A stretch of 64,000 bases of DNA from Tolypothrix bouteillei VB521301 (GCF_000760695.4 NZ_JHEG04000001.1:3196452-3260451); one strand, 5' to 3'; positions 1-8,333 are shown, counted from the stretch's first letter. Made by a program: numbers and translations. Notes: generated from the letters alone by a model not told the origin.

Positions 1-1047
1 GAAGCAAAAGTTTCTACCACAGCCATGGGACAATTGGTAGCAAAAGTTGGACAGATAGACAGTCACTTCCTTGTCACCAATGCTGATGGTAACGAAGCAT
101 CTGGGATCGGTAATATTAACCAAGCACTGAAGATCATTCACCCCACCACTGACGATCTATACAACCAAACACCCAACGGACAAGTTTACGAACCTTTGAG
201 TGAAGATGCTTGTGCGGGGTTAGCTGTTGGCTTGTCTTTAATGGGTGCGAGAACGTTATGGTGTTCTTATGAATCTTTTGCTATCAACGGGTTACCTATT
301 TGGCAAACTGTGACCCAAGCAATGGCAGAATTGCGCCGTCTTACACCTTCGACTATTACGTTATTTACTGCTGGTGCGTTGGAGCAAGGGCGCAATGGTT
401 GGACTCACCAACGTCCGGAAATTGAAGCTTATTTTGCTTCTATGATGCGGAACGGTAATGTGTTTCCTGTTTTTCCTCCGGATGCTAATAGCATTCAAGT
501 TTGTTATGACTGGGCGCTAACAACTAAGAATAAGGGAATTGTCATTACTGCTAGTAAATCTCCTTTACCCATTCGCACGACTTTTGAACAAACTCGTCAG
601 GGATTGCATGATGGTGCGATCGCATTGCATGAAACTTCTGGTAAGAAGAAAGTTGTTTTTGCTGTAATTGGCGATATGACTTTAATACCAGTGTTTGAAG
701 CTGCTGCTTCCTTAGAACAAGAGGGTATTGGAGTTAAGATAGTTTCTGTTATTAACCCGCGTCGTTTGTATCGTCTTGGTGATACGGCTTGGGATACCTG
801 TTCCGAACCTGATGGCGATTTTGTAAGCGATGAAAAATTTGCTGAATTGTTTGATGGTGATGCTTTGATTGGTGTAACTGGTGGTGCTAGTGCTATGCTT
901 GAACCTATTATGTTGAGAAGTACTAGTAAGCGTGATACTTTCGCTTGGAAGCGTGGAGAAACAACTGCAAGTGCTGGCGAATTGATGGCGTTTAATGGTT
1001 TAACTGCTGCGGCTTTAAAGAAACGGGGGCTTGAGTTGGTAGGTTAA
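1..1047 (+). CDS. Phosphoketolase, C-terminal part (5' end outside window)
   Basis: The reading frame is open from base 1, so this is the C-terminal ~348 residues of a protein that is normally near 800 residues. It matches the pyrimidine-binding and C-terminal domains of the XFP family, thiamine-diphosphate enzymes that split xylulose-5-phosphate or fructose-6-phosphate into acetyl phosphate plus an aldose phosphate. Recognisable segments are SYESFAINGLPIW, NGWTHQRPEIEAYF, VFPPDANS and the C-terminal GELMAFNGLTAAALKKRGLELV. In cyanobacteria the enzyme bypasses lower glycolysis to acetyl units. The first visible ATG (25) is internal, not a start. The TPP-binding N-terminal half cannot be judged. 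A hairpin follows the stop. Family assignment is confident; substrate preference is not visible. Confidence 0.93.
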   Translation, partial: EAKVSTTAMGQLVAKVGQIDSHFLVTNADGNEASGIGNINQALKIIHPTTDDLYNQTPNGQVYEPLSEDACAGLAVGLSLMGARTLWCSYESFAINGLPIWQTVTQAMAELRRLTPSTITLFTAGALEQGRNGWTHQRPEIEAYFASMMRNGNVFPVFPPDANSIQVCYDWALTTKNKGIVITASKSPLPIRTTFEQTRQGLHDGAIALHETSGKKKVVFAVIGDMTLIPVFEAAASLEQEGIGVKIVSVINPRRLYRLGDTAWDTCSEPDGDFVSDEKFAELFDGDALIGVTGGASAMLEPIMLRSTSKRDTFAWKRGETTASAGELMAFNGLTAAALKKRGLELVG

Positions 1048-1061
1048 GTTTTGATTTTGAG

Positions 1062-1118
1062 CTACAGATGCACGCAGATGAACGCGGATAAATTAGCGTT
1101 TTATGCGTGTATCTGTAG
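1062..1118 (+). terminator. Hairpin after phosphoketolase, likely terminator or dispersed palindrome
   Basis: Two 14-base arms, CTACAGATGCACGC (1062-1075) and GCGTGTATCTGTAG (1105-1118), pair with one mismatch and are followed by TTTTATTAA. It begins 15 bases after the stop codon. The sequence type (ACGCAGATGAACGCGGATAAA) is the kind of palindrome dispersed in cyanobacterial genomes, so it may be a repeat doing duty as a terminator. Confidence 0.55.
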
Positions 1119-1300
1119 TTTTATTAAGGACTTCCAAATTAAAAAATCTCTAAATTTTTCTTGTATCATAGGATTAGTGTCCGTCTTAAAAATAGGCAGG
1201 AAAAGACGCTCACTTCGCAATAGGGGATAATTTACTTCTTGGAAATTCCTTCGATTTAACTATATATTGCACCTGATGCTCAATTTGGTACAAATTATTT

Positions 1301-1519
1301 ATGAAATTCAAGGTGATTTTTACATTTGATTCGGAATATGAAGGGTATGTTGCTGAAGTTCCTGAACTTCCTGGTTGTGTAAGTCAAGGTAAGACGTTGG
1401 ATGAAGCGATTGAAAATATTAAGGATGCGATTAAAGGCTATCTTCACGTTGAAGCCAAGCACGGTAAGCCCTATGTTCCAAAAGAATCTCAAACCTTTAT
1501 TGGGGAAGTCATAGTTTGA
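1301..1519 (+). CDS. hicB: HicB-family antitoxin
   Basis: A 72-residue protein of the HicB/UPF0150 fold: an N-terminal beta strand (KFKVIFTFDSEYEGYVAEVP), then the family signature ELPGCVSQGKTLDEAIENIKDAIKGY. HicB neutralises the RNase HicA and usually also represses the operon. It lacks an obvious C-terminal ribbon-helix-helix or HTH, as in the short HicB class. It precedes hicA on the same strand, but the genes are separated by 191 bases of repeat sequence instead of the usual few bases or overlap. The antisense ORF over the same bases is a shadow. Confidence 0.85.
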   Translation: MKFKVIFTFDSEYEGYVAEVPELPGCVSQGKTLDEAIENIKDAIKGYLHVEAKHGKPYVPKESQTFIGEVIV

Positions 1520-1555
1520 AGAAGGCAGAAGTACGAAGGCAGAGGGCAGAAGGTT

Positions 1556-1613
1556 CCATTTAGAAGGGGATTCAGACCCCTCCTAAATGGTAGCGACTGA
1601 ACGGAGTTCAGTC
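1556..1613. repeat. Two adjacent palindromes inside the hicB-hicA gap
   Basis: The first hairpin spans 1556-1590 (CCATTTAGAAGGGG pairing with CCCCTCCTAAATGG, one mismatch). The second spans 1595-1613 (GACTGAAC, loop GGA, GTTCAGTC). They sit in repeat-rich DNA (GAAGGCAGAGGGCAGAAG, CCCTCTGCCTT) of the type scattered through intergenic regions of this window. The insertion separates the two genes of a toxin-antitoxin pair. Confidence 0.7.
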
Positions 1614-1710
1614 GGGGTCTTAAACCCTTGTTCCCTTTGGTAACTCGCAGAGAGCGGAGCCAGTATTCCCTTCTGCCTCCAGCAAAGCTGCCCTCTGCCT
1701 TTCTTGATAA

Positions 1711-1929
1711 ATGGGACGTTTATCAAATATTTCTGGTAAAGAAGCGGTAAAAATTTTTGAGAAGTTTGGTTACGTCTTAGATCATCAAACTGGGAGCCAC
1801 ATGATTCTTTCGCACATATTAAAACCAACTTTATCAGTTCCTAATCATCGGGAATTAGCGCCAGGTTTACTTAGAAGTTTGATTCGACAAGCAGGAATGA
1901 CAGTAGATGAATTTTTAGAAAATCAATAA
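1711..1929 (+). CDS. hicA: HicA-family mRNA interferase toxin
   Basis: A 72-residue protein with the HicA double-stranded-RNA-binding-like fold: SGKEAVKIFEKFGYV, then HQTGSHMILSH containing the catalytic histidine of the GSH motif, then VPNHRELAPGLLRSLIRQAGMTVDEFL. HicA cleaves mRNA and is held inactive by HicB. The reading frame is intact and the catalytic His is present. The start ATG follows the end of the repeat block directly and no strong ribosome-binding site is visible, so translation may be weak. The order hicB-hicA is the reverse of the classical E. coli order but is seen in cyanobacteria. Confidence 0.85.
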   Translation: MGRLSNISGKEAVKIFEKFGYVLDHQTGSHMILSHILKPTLSVPNHRELAPGLLRSLIRQAGMTVDEFLENQ

Positions 1930-2072
1930 AAAACGCTACAAATATTTTATAGAAGGATAAAACTATCACTTCTATAAAAGAATAATTTACTTTAACCACT
2001 ATGCATATTATAAACTTAATGAGAAGTTAGAAAAAGTTGCTCAAAAAATTGTGTAACGAATAGTGACATTTT

Positions 2073-2321
2073 ATGTTAAGGAATTACTTTAGTAAAAATG
2101 ATGGCAAAAGCTCGGAAAAAATGCAGAAATTAGGTAGGACTGAAGCAAATCGACTTACAGCTTCTGAAACAATTCTTCCCTTAGAAAATATACCCACAGA
2201 ACATTCACTAGAAATATTTATGGAAAGTTTTGGTGCTTGAGAAGACGCTCGCACACTAGAGGAAATAACCAAAGATATGTACGATAGTCGCAATACCTCT
2301 AGCAAAGATTATAATTTGTGA
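2073..2321 (+). pseudogene. Small antitoxin-like gene with an internal TGA stop
   Basis: Read from ATG 2073 the frame gives 55 residues ending SLEIFMESFGA, then TGA (2238-2240), then 26 more in-frame residues (EDARTLEEITKDMYDSRN and so on) up to TGA 2319-2321. The segment FGA-x-EDxRTLEEITKDMYDSR resembles the C-terminal part of short cyanobacterial antitoxins, where the x position is commonly Trp, so a TGG to TGA change is the simplest explanation. No toxin gene follows in the same orientation. Resemblance to the antitoxin family is from memory of its pattern; the in-frame stop is seen directly. Confidence 0.5.
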
Positions 2322-2367
2322 TGTGCTTAATTATATTAATACAAATTAGTTATCATTCTAGTTTAAA

Positions 2368-2595
2368 ATGACTTTACGAGAGAAAAATCAACGCGTGCAA
2401 ATCAGTTTAGATATCTCATTTGAACTTTATGAAACATTGAACCAATTAGCTCATAAGATTAATGGAGATAATGCTGAAGTTCTTCTAAAAGCTATTACCT
2501 TGATGGAGGTAGCAGTGGAAGCAAAGCAGAGGGGTAAATCTTTATGGATTGCAGACGAAAATAACAATATGGAAAGTAAAATTGTTGGCATTTAG
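2368..2595 (+). CDS. Small ribbon-helix-helix-like protein
   Basis: A 75-residue protein. Its N-terminus (REKNQRVQISLDISFELYETLNQLAHKINGDNAEVLLKAI, in pieces) has the pattern of a basic beta strand followed by two helices, as in RHH/CopG-type DNA-binding proteins. The remainder (LMEVAVEAKQRGKSLWIADENN) resembles small cyanobacterial regulators placed before one-TM proteins. It is followed after 4 bases by a single-membrane-span protein, suggesting a two-gene unit. Function is not known. The start ATG is the first in frame and is preceded by an AT-rich stretch. Confidence 0.6.
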   Translation: MTLREKNQRVQISLDISFELYETLNQLAHKINGDNAEVLLKAITLMEVAVEAKQRGKSLWIADENNNMESKIVGI

Positions 2596-2599
2596 CATT

Positions 2600-2851
2600 A
2601 TGGAAAATTTCATAGATTTATCAGATATAATTGCTAACAAAAGCGAGCGGTCGCTAGTTGTGTTATCTGTAAATTTACCATCTCAAGAAGATGCAGTGCT
2701 TGAGCGAAAACTGCGAGAACTTAAAGCAAAACAGGAACTTAGGAAAGATTGGATTTTATTTATTGTGAGAGATGTTGTAATTTTTCCCACTACCATACTT
2801 TTTATCTTAGTTATCAGTGGCTATTCGCTATTCACTTTGATAAAAAAATAA
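2600..2851 (+). CDS. Small single-span membrane protein of unknown function
   Basis: An 83-residue protein from ATG 2600; an upstream in-frame start at 2549 would overlap the preceding gene and is less likely. The first half is soluble and charged, with a helical, likely coiled segment (DAVLERKLRELKAKQELRKDW). A hydrophobic helix follows (ILFIVRDVVIFPTTILFILVI) and a short KK tail. It probably forms a unit with the RHH-like protein just upstream. No enzymatic motif is visible. Confidence 0.6.
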   Translation: MENFIDLSDIIANKSERSLVVLSVNLPSQEDAVLERKLRELKAKQELRKDWILFIVRDVVIFPTTILFILVISGYSLFTLIKK

Positions 2852-2893
2852 AATTTTCTGGAAGCTCCTTATATACATCTCGTTAGAGGGTTC

Positions 2894-3622
2894 TCAATCA
2901 TTAACATACTTTTCAATAGCTTTTGCCCATATCAAGTAACCTTGACCGTTTAAATGCAGTCCATCAGAAGTATATTTAATATCTAATTGATTCTTAGAAT
3001 CTGCTAGATAAGAAAACAAATCTATATATTGATAGGAAAAATCTTTTGATAACTCTTGTAACTTTGAATTTAATTTTAAAATATTACTATTATCTTTATA
3101 GTAACGAGTTATTTGATTGTTTACAGGTAAAACACTTTGAATAAAAACTTTTGTTTTTGGTGTTTGTTTCTGGAGTTTTGTTAGAATAGCTTTATAATTT
3201 ATTAGGACTTCTTCTAGAGATTTATTGTAATTAATAATATCGTTAATACCTATCATCAAAAAAATTTTCTTTGGTTGAGCTTCAACTATAGCGTCTAAAC
3301 GATTGAGTACGAACTCGGTTGTATCAGAACTAATACCACGGTTTTGAACATCGCAATTTTTGAGTAACTCTACCCATTCACCTTCATCAGTTATGCTATC
3401 TCCTAGAAAAACAATTCCCAAGTTGGATTTAGGCAAAATTTCAAATTGGCTTTTTTTATGTAAGTGATACGTGCTGTAAACAGCAGTTGAGCTAGTTTTA
3501 GCTGAAACTTTTGTCCACAAATAGGGAAAACCACCTTTTTTGAGAACAAATATAATACCAATTACTATAAATAAAGTATTAAATAGTAAGGAAAGAAACA
3601 AAATTGAATTTCTACTGTTCAT
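2894..3622 (-). CDS. SGNH/GDSL-family hydrolase, membrane-anchored
   Basis: A 242-residue protein with an N-terminal hydrophobic anchor (FLSLLFNTLFIVIGIIFVL) and a single SGNH hydrolase domain. Block I is FLGDSITDEGEW (catalytic Ser), block II is NRGISSDTT (Gly), block III is MIGINDI (Asn), and block V is SDGLHLNGQGY (Asp and His). All four catalytic or oxyanion residues are present. Such enzymes deacylate lipids, peptidoglycan or polysaccharide at the envelope; the substrate cannot be told. It is transcribed toward the 2.6 kb small genes and stands alone. Confidence 0.85.
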   Translation of the reverse strand: MNSRNSILFLSLLFNTLFIVIGIIFVLKKGGFPYLWTKVSAKTSSTAVYSTYHLHKKSQFEILPKSNLGIVFLGDSITDEGEWVELLKNCDVQNRGISSDTTEFVLNRLDAIVEAQPKKIFLMIGINDIINYNKSLEEVLINYKAILTKLQKQTPKTKVFIQSVLPVNNQITRYYKDNSNILKLNSKLQELSKDFSYQYIDLFSYLADSKNQLDIKYTSDGLHLNGQGYLIWAKAIEKYVND

Positions 3623-3802
3623 GATTTGATGAATTGCATTCTTCTATCAGTCTTGATTTTTTCATAAAAAGAAAAAGATCGACCTTTTGAAGCTCCTATT
3701 TTAATAAAAGGGATAACTGGTTACTACTTACCCAATCACCGCTCCCCGTTAAAAATAGGTTGACTTTCACTACTGAGGTTAACATATTTTATGTTAAAAT
3801 AT

Positions 3803-4771
3803 TTACAGAGTCATAAAGGCTTGCAAGCGTTGCCAAACATCTTCTAATAAATCAGGGCTCTCGGCATCGAACCATTCAATTTCAGGATATGCTCTAAACC
3901 AAGTCCGTTGACGTTTGGCAAATTGCCGTGTGTGCAAAACGGTGAGTTCTTTAGCTTTCTCTAAAGAAATTTCCCCCGCTAAATATTGCTTAATTTCTTG
4001 ATATCCTAAAGTATTGAGTAAAGGTAAATCGGTACCGTACTTTTGACAAAGAAACTCTACCTCAGCTACCAAACCATCTGCAATCATTTTTTCAGTACGC
4101 CGTGCAATGCGATTTGTCAGATGTGCGGGATAGCAATCCAACCCAATTTGCAGAATGGGATAATCTGGAGGGTTTTCACCTTGCTGCTTGGAAATTGGAC
4201 GACCAGTTACATAAAATACCTCTAACGCTCTTAAAGTCCGCACTGGATCGTTAGGATGAATTTTTTCTGTAGCAATTGGGTCAATTTGTTGCAACATGGC
4301 ATACAATTGCCTTTGACCTAACGATTCGAGTTGCGATCGCAGTTCTTGGTGGGGTGCTACTCTAGGAATCTTCATTCCCCGCGTTATGGATTTAATGTAT
4401 AGCCCTGTACCTCCAACTAATAGGAGGGGGGGATGGGGGGAGGGGGTAGACAAGGTAGAATTGTCCGCCTTGTCCTCTCGCTCTCCGTTGTCCCCTTGTC
4501 CCACAATTGGGGGAAAAGAGATCAGTGCTTGTGCTTGTGCTTGATAATCAGCAACTGTCAAAGTGTCTGTGGGGTTGCAGATATCGATTAAGTAATGAGG
4601 TAGCAACTTTTGTTCATCTGTTGTAGGCTTAGCTGTACCGATATCAAACTCCCTGTATACCTGACGGGAATCGGCACTGAGAATGATACTACCGAGTCGC
4701 AACGCCAAAGCCAATGCTAAACCTGACTTACCTGTTGCTGTTGCGCCACAAATCACAATTAATTTGGTCAT
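3803..4771 (-). CDS. miaA: tRNA dimethylallyltransferase
   Basis: Transfers a dimethylallyl group to N6 of A37 in tRNAs reading UNN codons. The P-loop is GATATGKSGLA (residues 9-19), followed by SADSRQVYREFDIGTAKP, then LLVGGTGLYIKSI, DPVRTLRALEV and a C-terminal RQFAKRQRTWFR. At 322 residues it is about 20-25 longer than usual. The excess lies at residues ~88-114, between ALISF and PLLLVGGTG, where a Gly/Asp/Ser/Pro-rich stretch is encoded by low-complexity intergenic-type DNA. The frame is kept, so the enzyme is probably functional with a surface loop. The gene is read divergently from gyrB. Confidence 0.95.
   Translation of the reverse strand: MTKLIVICGATATGKSGLALALALRLGSIILSADSRQVYREFDIGTAKPTTDEQKLLPHYLIDICNPTDTLTVADYQAQAQALISFPPIVGQGDNGEREDKADNSTLSTPSPHPPLLLVGGTGLYIKSITRGMKIPRVAPHQELRSQLESLGQRQLYAMLQQIDPIATEKIHPNDPVRTLRALEVFYVTGRPISKQQGENPPDYPILQIGLDCYPAHLTNRIARRTEKMIADGLVAEVEFLCQKYGTDLPLLNTLGYQEIKQYLAGEISLEKAKELTVLHTRQFAKRQRTWFRAYPEIEWFDAESPDLLEDVWQRLQAFMTL
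4430..4504. repeat. Low-complexity repeat inserted in frame within miaA
   Basis: G-rich tracts (GGGGGATGGGGGGAGGGGG) followed by CAAGG/CCTTG-type units, including the palindrome GACAAGG (4449-4455) with CCTTGTC (4468-4474). The same vocabulary (GGGGGATAAGGGAGACAAGG) forms an intergenic repeat near 20405-20460. Inside miaA it adds about 25 residues rich in Gly, Asp, Ser and Pro at a position where the family is normally ungapped. Confidence 0.65.
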
Positions 4772-5000
4772 CAGAAAAATTATGAATAATGGATTATAAA
4801 TTATGAAACCAGAAGAAATGCCTAACTTTCATAATTCATCATTCATAATTCATAATTCCCAAAGGGTATATCCCCATATTAAATTTCTCTTCAGGTCGGC
4901 CCACAGTCGTCACTAAGGCTTTTGTGCTAGAATTCTGGAGTGTTTTTAACTTTTTCGCCTTTGGGCGACTTTTTCCCCCCCACTAATCAGGAGAATTTTC

Positions 5001-8000
5001 ATGACGAGCAGTTACAGCGCCGCTCAGATTCAAGTTCTGGAAGGTCTGGAACCCGTCCGCAAACGACCGGGAATGTACATAGGGACTACCGGACCGCGAG
5101 GACTCCACCATCTAGTTTATGAAGTTGTGGACAACTCTATAGATGAAGCGTTGGCGGGTTACTGTACCCATGTGGAGGTGGATCTTAATGCCGATGGTTC
5201 AGTTACAGTTGTAGATAACGGAAGGGGTATTCCCACTGATATCCACCCGCAAACAGGAAAATCAGCCTTAGAAACAGTATTAACTGTACTACACGCTGGG
5301 GGTAAGTTTGGCAGTGGCGGTTACAAAGTTTCGGGAGGATTGCACGGGGTGGGTGTTTCCGTGGTCAACGCTTTGTCTGAATGGGTAGAAGTGACAGTTT
5401 GGCGAGATAAGAAGGTTCACAACCAACGCTACGAACGAGGTGTTCCCGTTACAGACCTGGTAGCAAAATCATATAAAGAAAGCCGAACTGGAACCGCTGT
5501 TAGTTTTAAACCGGATAGCCAAATTTTTACGACTACCACTGAGTTTGACTACACCACTTTAGCAAGCCGCTTGCGCGAACTCGCATATTTGAATGCAGGT
5601 GTCAAAATTACATTTACTGATAACCGTTTAGAACTCCTAAAAAGCGACCAACCTAAAGTAGAAACTTACGAATACAAGGGCGGGATTCGAGAGTACATCG
5701 CTTACATGAACAGCGACAAGCAGCCACTGCACGAGGAAATTGTTTACGTGCAGGGCGAACGCAATAACGTTCAAGTCGAAGTGGCTTTGCAGTGGTGTAC
5801 AGATGCTTATACAGACAATGTTCTCGGTTTTGCCAATAATATTCGGACGGTGGACGGAGGGACTCACCTTGAAGGATTAAAGACAGTCCTGACTCGGACT
5901 CTCAATGCGATCGCCCGCAAGCGCAACAAAATAAAAGAAAACGAACCGAATTTGAGTGGGGAACATGTCCGAGAAGGTTTGACAGGTGTAATTTCTGTCA
6001 AAGTTCCAGACCCAGAATTTGAAGGACAAACTAAAACAAAATTAGGCAACACCGAAGTCAGGGGAATTGTCGATTCTTTGGTAGGAGAAGCTCTCAACGA
6101 GTACCTGGAATTTCGTCCCAGTATCGCTGATTCCATTTTAGATAAAGCCATCCAGGCTTTTAAAGCCGCAGAAGCCGCCCGCCACGCACGGGAACTCGTG
6201 CGGCGCAAATCGGTGCTCGAGTCTTCCCCTTTACCGGGAAAATTGGCAGATTGCAGTACCAGAGACCCTAAAGAGTCGGAAATCTTTATTGTGGAAGGAG
6301 ATTCAGCCGGCGGGTGCTTTGATGGAGATACACTCGTAGCTCTGGCTGATGGGCGATCCCTCAGTTTCAAAGAAATTGTGGCTGAGCAAGCGATGGGGAA
6401 AGAGCATTTTTGCTATACCATCCGTAATGACGGTACTGTGGGTGTAGAGCGGATCGTTAACCCCCGAATGACCAAGGCAAATGCCAAGGTTATTAAGGTG
6501 ACTTTGGATAATGGAGAAACCATTGTTTGCACGCCGGATCACCGTTTTATGTTACGCGACGGTAGCTATAAGCCAGCTGCATTGCTCACTCCACATGATT
6601 CCCTAATGCCTTTGTATCGTCAGTTATCAGATACGCGTCAACCAGGAATTACCATTAATGGTTATGAAATGGTTTGGAACCCTCGTTCTGATTCTTGGCT
6701 GTTTACTCACGTGTTGGCAGATTGGTATAATCGCTCGTTGGGAATTTATCGGTTGACAGATGGAGACCACTGCCATCACATTGATTTCAACAAGCGCAAT
6801 AACAATCCTACTAACTTGCAACGTTTACCAGCCGCTCAACATCTAGCACTACATCGCGCTCATGTTGGACAGACATTGCACAGACAAGATGCGATCGCAA
6901 AAAGCCGGAAAACTCGTCAAAGCAAGGAATTCCGTGCCAAGATGAGCCAAAGAATGCAGCAAGGTCAAACGCGGCAAATGCTTTCACAGCAGGCGAGAGT
7001 ACAGTGGCAAGACCAAGCCTACAAAGCTTACATGGTTAGTAAGTGGCGCGAGCACTACAATACCAACGACACGTACCGCCAACAAAATACCGAACGTCTT
7101 AACAAAGCGCAGCAGGACTATTGGAGCGACGAAGCAAACTGTATATCTCAGGCTGAAGGGGTTCGCAATTATTATGCCAATCATCCCCAAGCGCGTACCG
7201 TTAATTCTCAGCTGGCAAAGCAACAATGGCAGGATGAGAATCTGTTGAACTGGCGTCGGGAAAAGACTCAAGAACAATGGACACCAGAGTTTCGAGCGAA
7301 GCGCAAAGCAGCATTAGAACAAACATACTATTGCAAAACCCTTGCTGCTCTTAAGCAAATCGAAGTTGAGCAAGGCAAGTTAGATTTGGATGTATATCAA
7401 AGCTATCGCTTGCAAACAAAAGACAAATCTTTGCTGCGGTTTGATAGCTTTTGCAATCGCTACTTTCATGGAAATCAAGCTCTTGCCACTGAAGCAGTTA
7501 CCAACTACAACCACCGTGTTGTTTCCATCGAAAGCTTAGAAGAAAGGGTGGACGTTTACGATATAGAAGTTCCCCATACGCATAACTTTGCTTTAGCCAG
7601 TGGTGTATTCGTCCATAACAGTGCCAAGCAAGGACGCGATCGCCGATTCCAAGCGATTCTTCCCCTACGCGGGAAAATCCTCAACATTGAGAAAACCGAT
7701 GACGCCAAAATTTACAAAAACACGGAAATTCAATCCCTGATTACAGCGCTTGGTTTGGGAGTCAAGGGTGAAGAATTTGATGCGTCCCAACTCCGGTACC
7801 ACCGAGTAGTGGTGATGACGGACGCTGACGTAGATGGCGCTCATATCCGTACTCTGTTGTTAACTTTCTTCTATCGGTATCAGAGGGCGCTGATCGAGCA
7901 GGGCTACGTCTACATTGCTTGTCCTCCACTTTATAAGGTGGAAAGGGGCAAAAATCATAGGTATCTTTACAGCGATCGCGAATTACAGGAGCACATAGCA

Positions 8001-8243
8001 AGCTTTCCCGAAAACGCTAACTACACCATCCAACGCTTCAAAGGTTTGGGTGAGATGATGCCCCAACAACTTTGGGATACGACTATGGACCCAGCGCAAC
8101 GCACCCTCAAACAAGTGGAAATTGAAGACGCCGCTGAAGCCGATCGCATTTTCACAATTTTGATGGGCGATCGTGTAGCTCCCCGTCGCGAATTTATTGA
8201 AACTTACGGTTCTAAACTTAACCTCATGGACTTAGATATCTAA
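5001..8243 (+). CDS. gyrB: DNA gyrase subunit B precursor containing an intein
   Basis: The ATPase/TOPRIM subunit of gyrase, which introduces negative supercoils with GyrA. The 1080-residue precursor starts at ATG 5001 behind an AGGAG site at 4989-4993. Extein features: GHKL ATPase motifs EVVDNSIDEALAG, DNGRGIP and GGLHGVGVSVVNALS; the transducer domain; TOPRIM split between EGDSAGG and SAKQGRDRRFQ; DADVDGAHIRTLLLTFFYR; and a C-terminal RFKGLGEMMPQQLW with DLDI at the end. Removing the 435-residue intein (residues 439-873) leaves 645 residues, the normal cyanobacterial size. The insertion splits the TOPRIM glutamate motif, so splicing is needed for activity. A large inverted repeat follows the stop. 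Confidence 0.97.
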   Translation: MTSSYSAAQIQVLEGLEPVRKRPGMYIGTTGPRGLHHLVYEVVDNSIDEALAGYCTHVEVDLNADGSVTVVDNGRGIPTDIHPQTGKSALETVLTVLHAGGKFGSGGYKVSGGLHGVGVSVVNALSEWVEVTVWRDKKVHNQRYERGVPVTDLVAKSYKESRTGTAVSFKPDSQIFTTTTEFDYTTLASRLRELAYLNAGVKITFTDNRLELLKSDQPKVETYEYKGGIREYIAYMNSDKQPLHEEIVYVQGERNNVQVEVALQWCTDAYTDNVLGFANNIRTVDGGTHLEGLKTVLTRTLNAIARKRNKIKENEPNLSGEHVREGLTGVISVKVPDPEFEGQTKTKLGNTEVRGIVDSLVGEALNEYLEFRPSIADSILDKAIQAFKAAEAARHARELVRRKSVLESSPLPGKLADCSTRDPKESEIFIVEGDSAGGCFDGDTLVALADGRSLSFKEIVAEQAMGKEHFCYTIRNDGTVGVERIVNPRMTKANAKVIKVTLDNGETIVCTPDHRFMLRDGSYKPAALLTPHDSLMPLYRQLSDTRQPGITINGYEMVWNPRSDSWLFTHVLADWYNRSLGIYRLTDGDHCHHIDFNKRNNNPTNLQRLPAAQHLALHRAHVGQTLHRQDAIAKSRKTRQSKEFRAKMSQRMQQGQTRQMLSQQARVQWQDQAYKAYMVSKWREHYNTNDTYRQQNTERLNKAQQDYWSDEANCISQAEGVRNYYANHPQARTVNSQLAKQQWQDENLLNWRREKTQEQWTPEFRAKRKAALEQTYYCKTLAALKQIEVEQGKLDLDVYQSYRLQTKDKSLLRFDSFCNRYFHGNQALATEAVTNYNHRVVSIESLEERVDVYDIEVPHTHNFALASGVFVHNSAKQGRDRRFQAILPLRGKILNIEKTDDAKIYKNTEIQSLITALGLGVKGEEFDASQLRYHRVVVMTDADVDGAHIRTLLLTFFYRYQRALIEQGYVYIACPPLYKVERGKNHRYLYSDRELQEHIASFPENANYTIQRFKGLGEMMPQQLWDTTMDPAQRTLKQVEIEDAAEADRIFTILMGDRVAPRREFIETYGSKLNLMDLDI
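6315..7619 (+). mobile_element. GyrB intein with HNH homing endonuclease
   Basis: 435 codons in frame within gyrB. Block A begins with Cys1 (CFDGDTLVALADGRSLSF), block B is TIVCTPDHRFMLRDG with the TxxH motif, block F is VDVYDIEVPHTHNFALASG, and block G is VFVHN with the next extein residue Ser (+1). The penultimate His and terminal Asn needed for splicing are present. Between the splicing blocks is an HNH nuclease core (DHCHHIDFNKRNNNPTNLQ, around precursor residue 590) followed by about 200 residues rich in short basic QWxDE/FRAK-type repeats that look like DNA-binding segments. A 435-residue HNH intein at this GyrB site is known from Synechocystis 6803 (from memory), so this is a homologue. 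HIP1 sites occur inside it. Confidence 0.93.
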
Positions 8244-8257
8244 AACACGTGAGTTCA

Positions 8258-8333
8258 ACAGACCTTACCCTCTCAAACCCCTCTCCTTGAAGGAGATAGC
8301 AACGTTCTCATTGAGGTTTGGGGTAAGGTCTGT
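8258..8333 (+). terminator. Large inverted repeat after gyrB
   Basis: ACAGACCTTACCC (8258-8270) pairs perfectly with GGGTAAGGTCTGT (8321-8333), with a second pairing inside (CTCAAACCCCT against GAGGTTTGGGG) and CTCCTTGAAGGAG at the tip. TTTTGAG follows. It starts 15 bases after the gyrB stop and is likely its terminator, although long palindromes of this kind are also dispersed repeats. Confidence 0.65.

Noticed and set aside
5864..6370. A long minus-strand ORF within gyrB
   Set aside because: Shadow of the gyrB coding frame; composition follows codon structure of the real gene.
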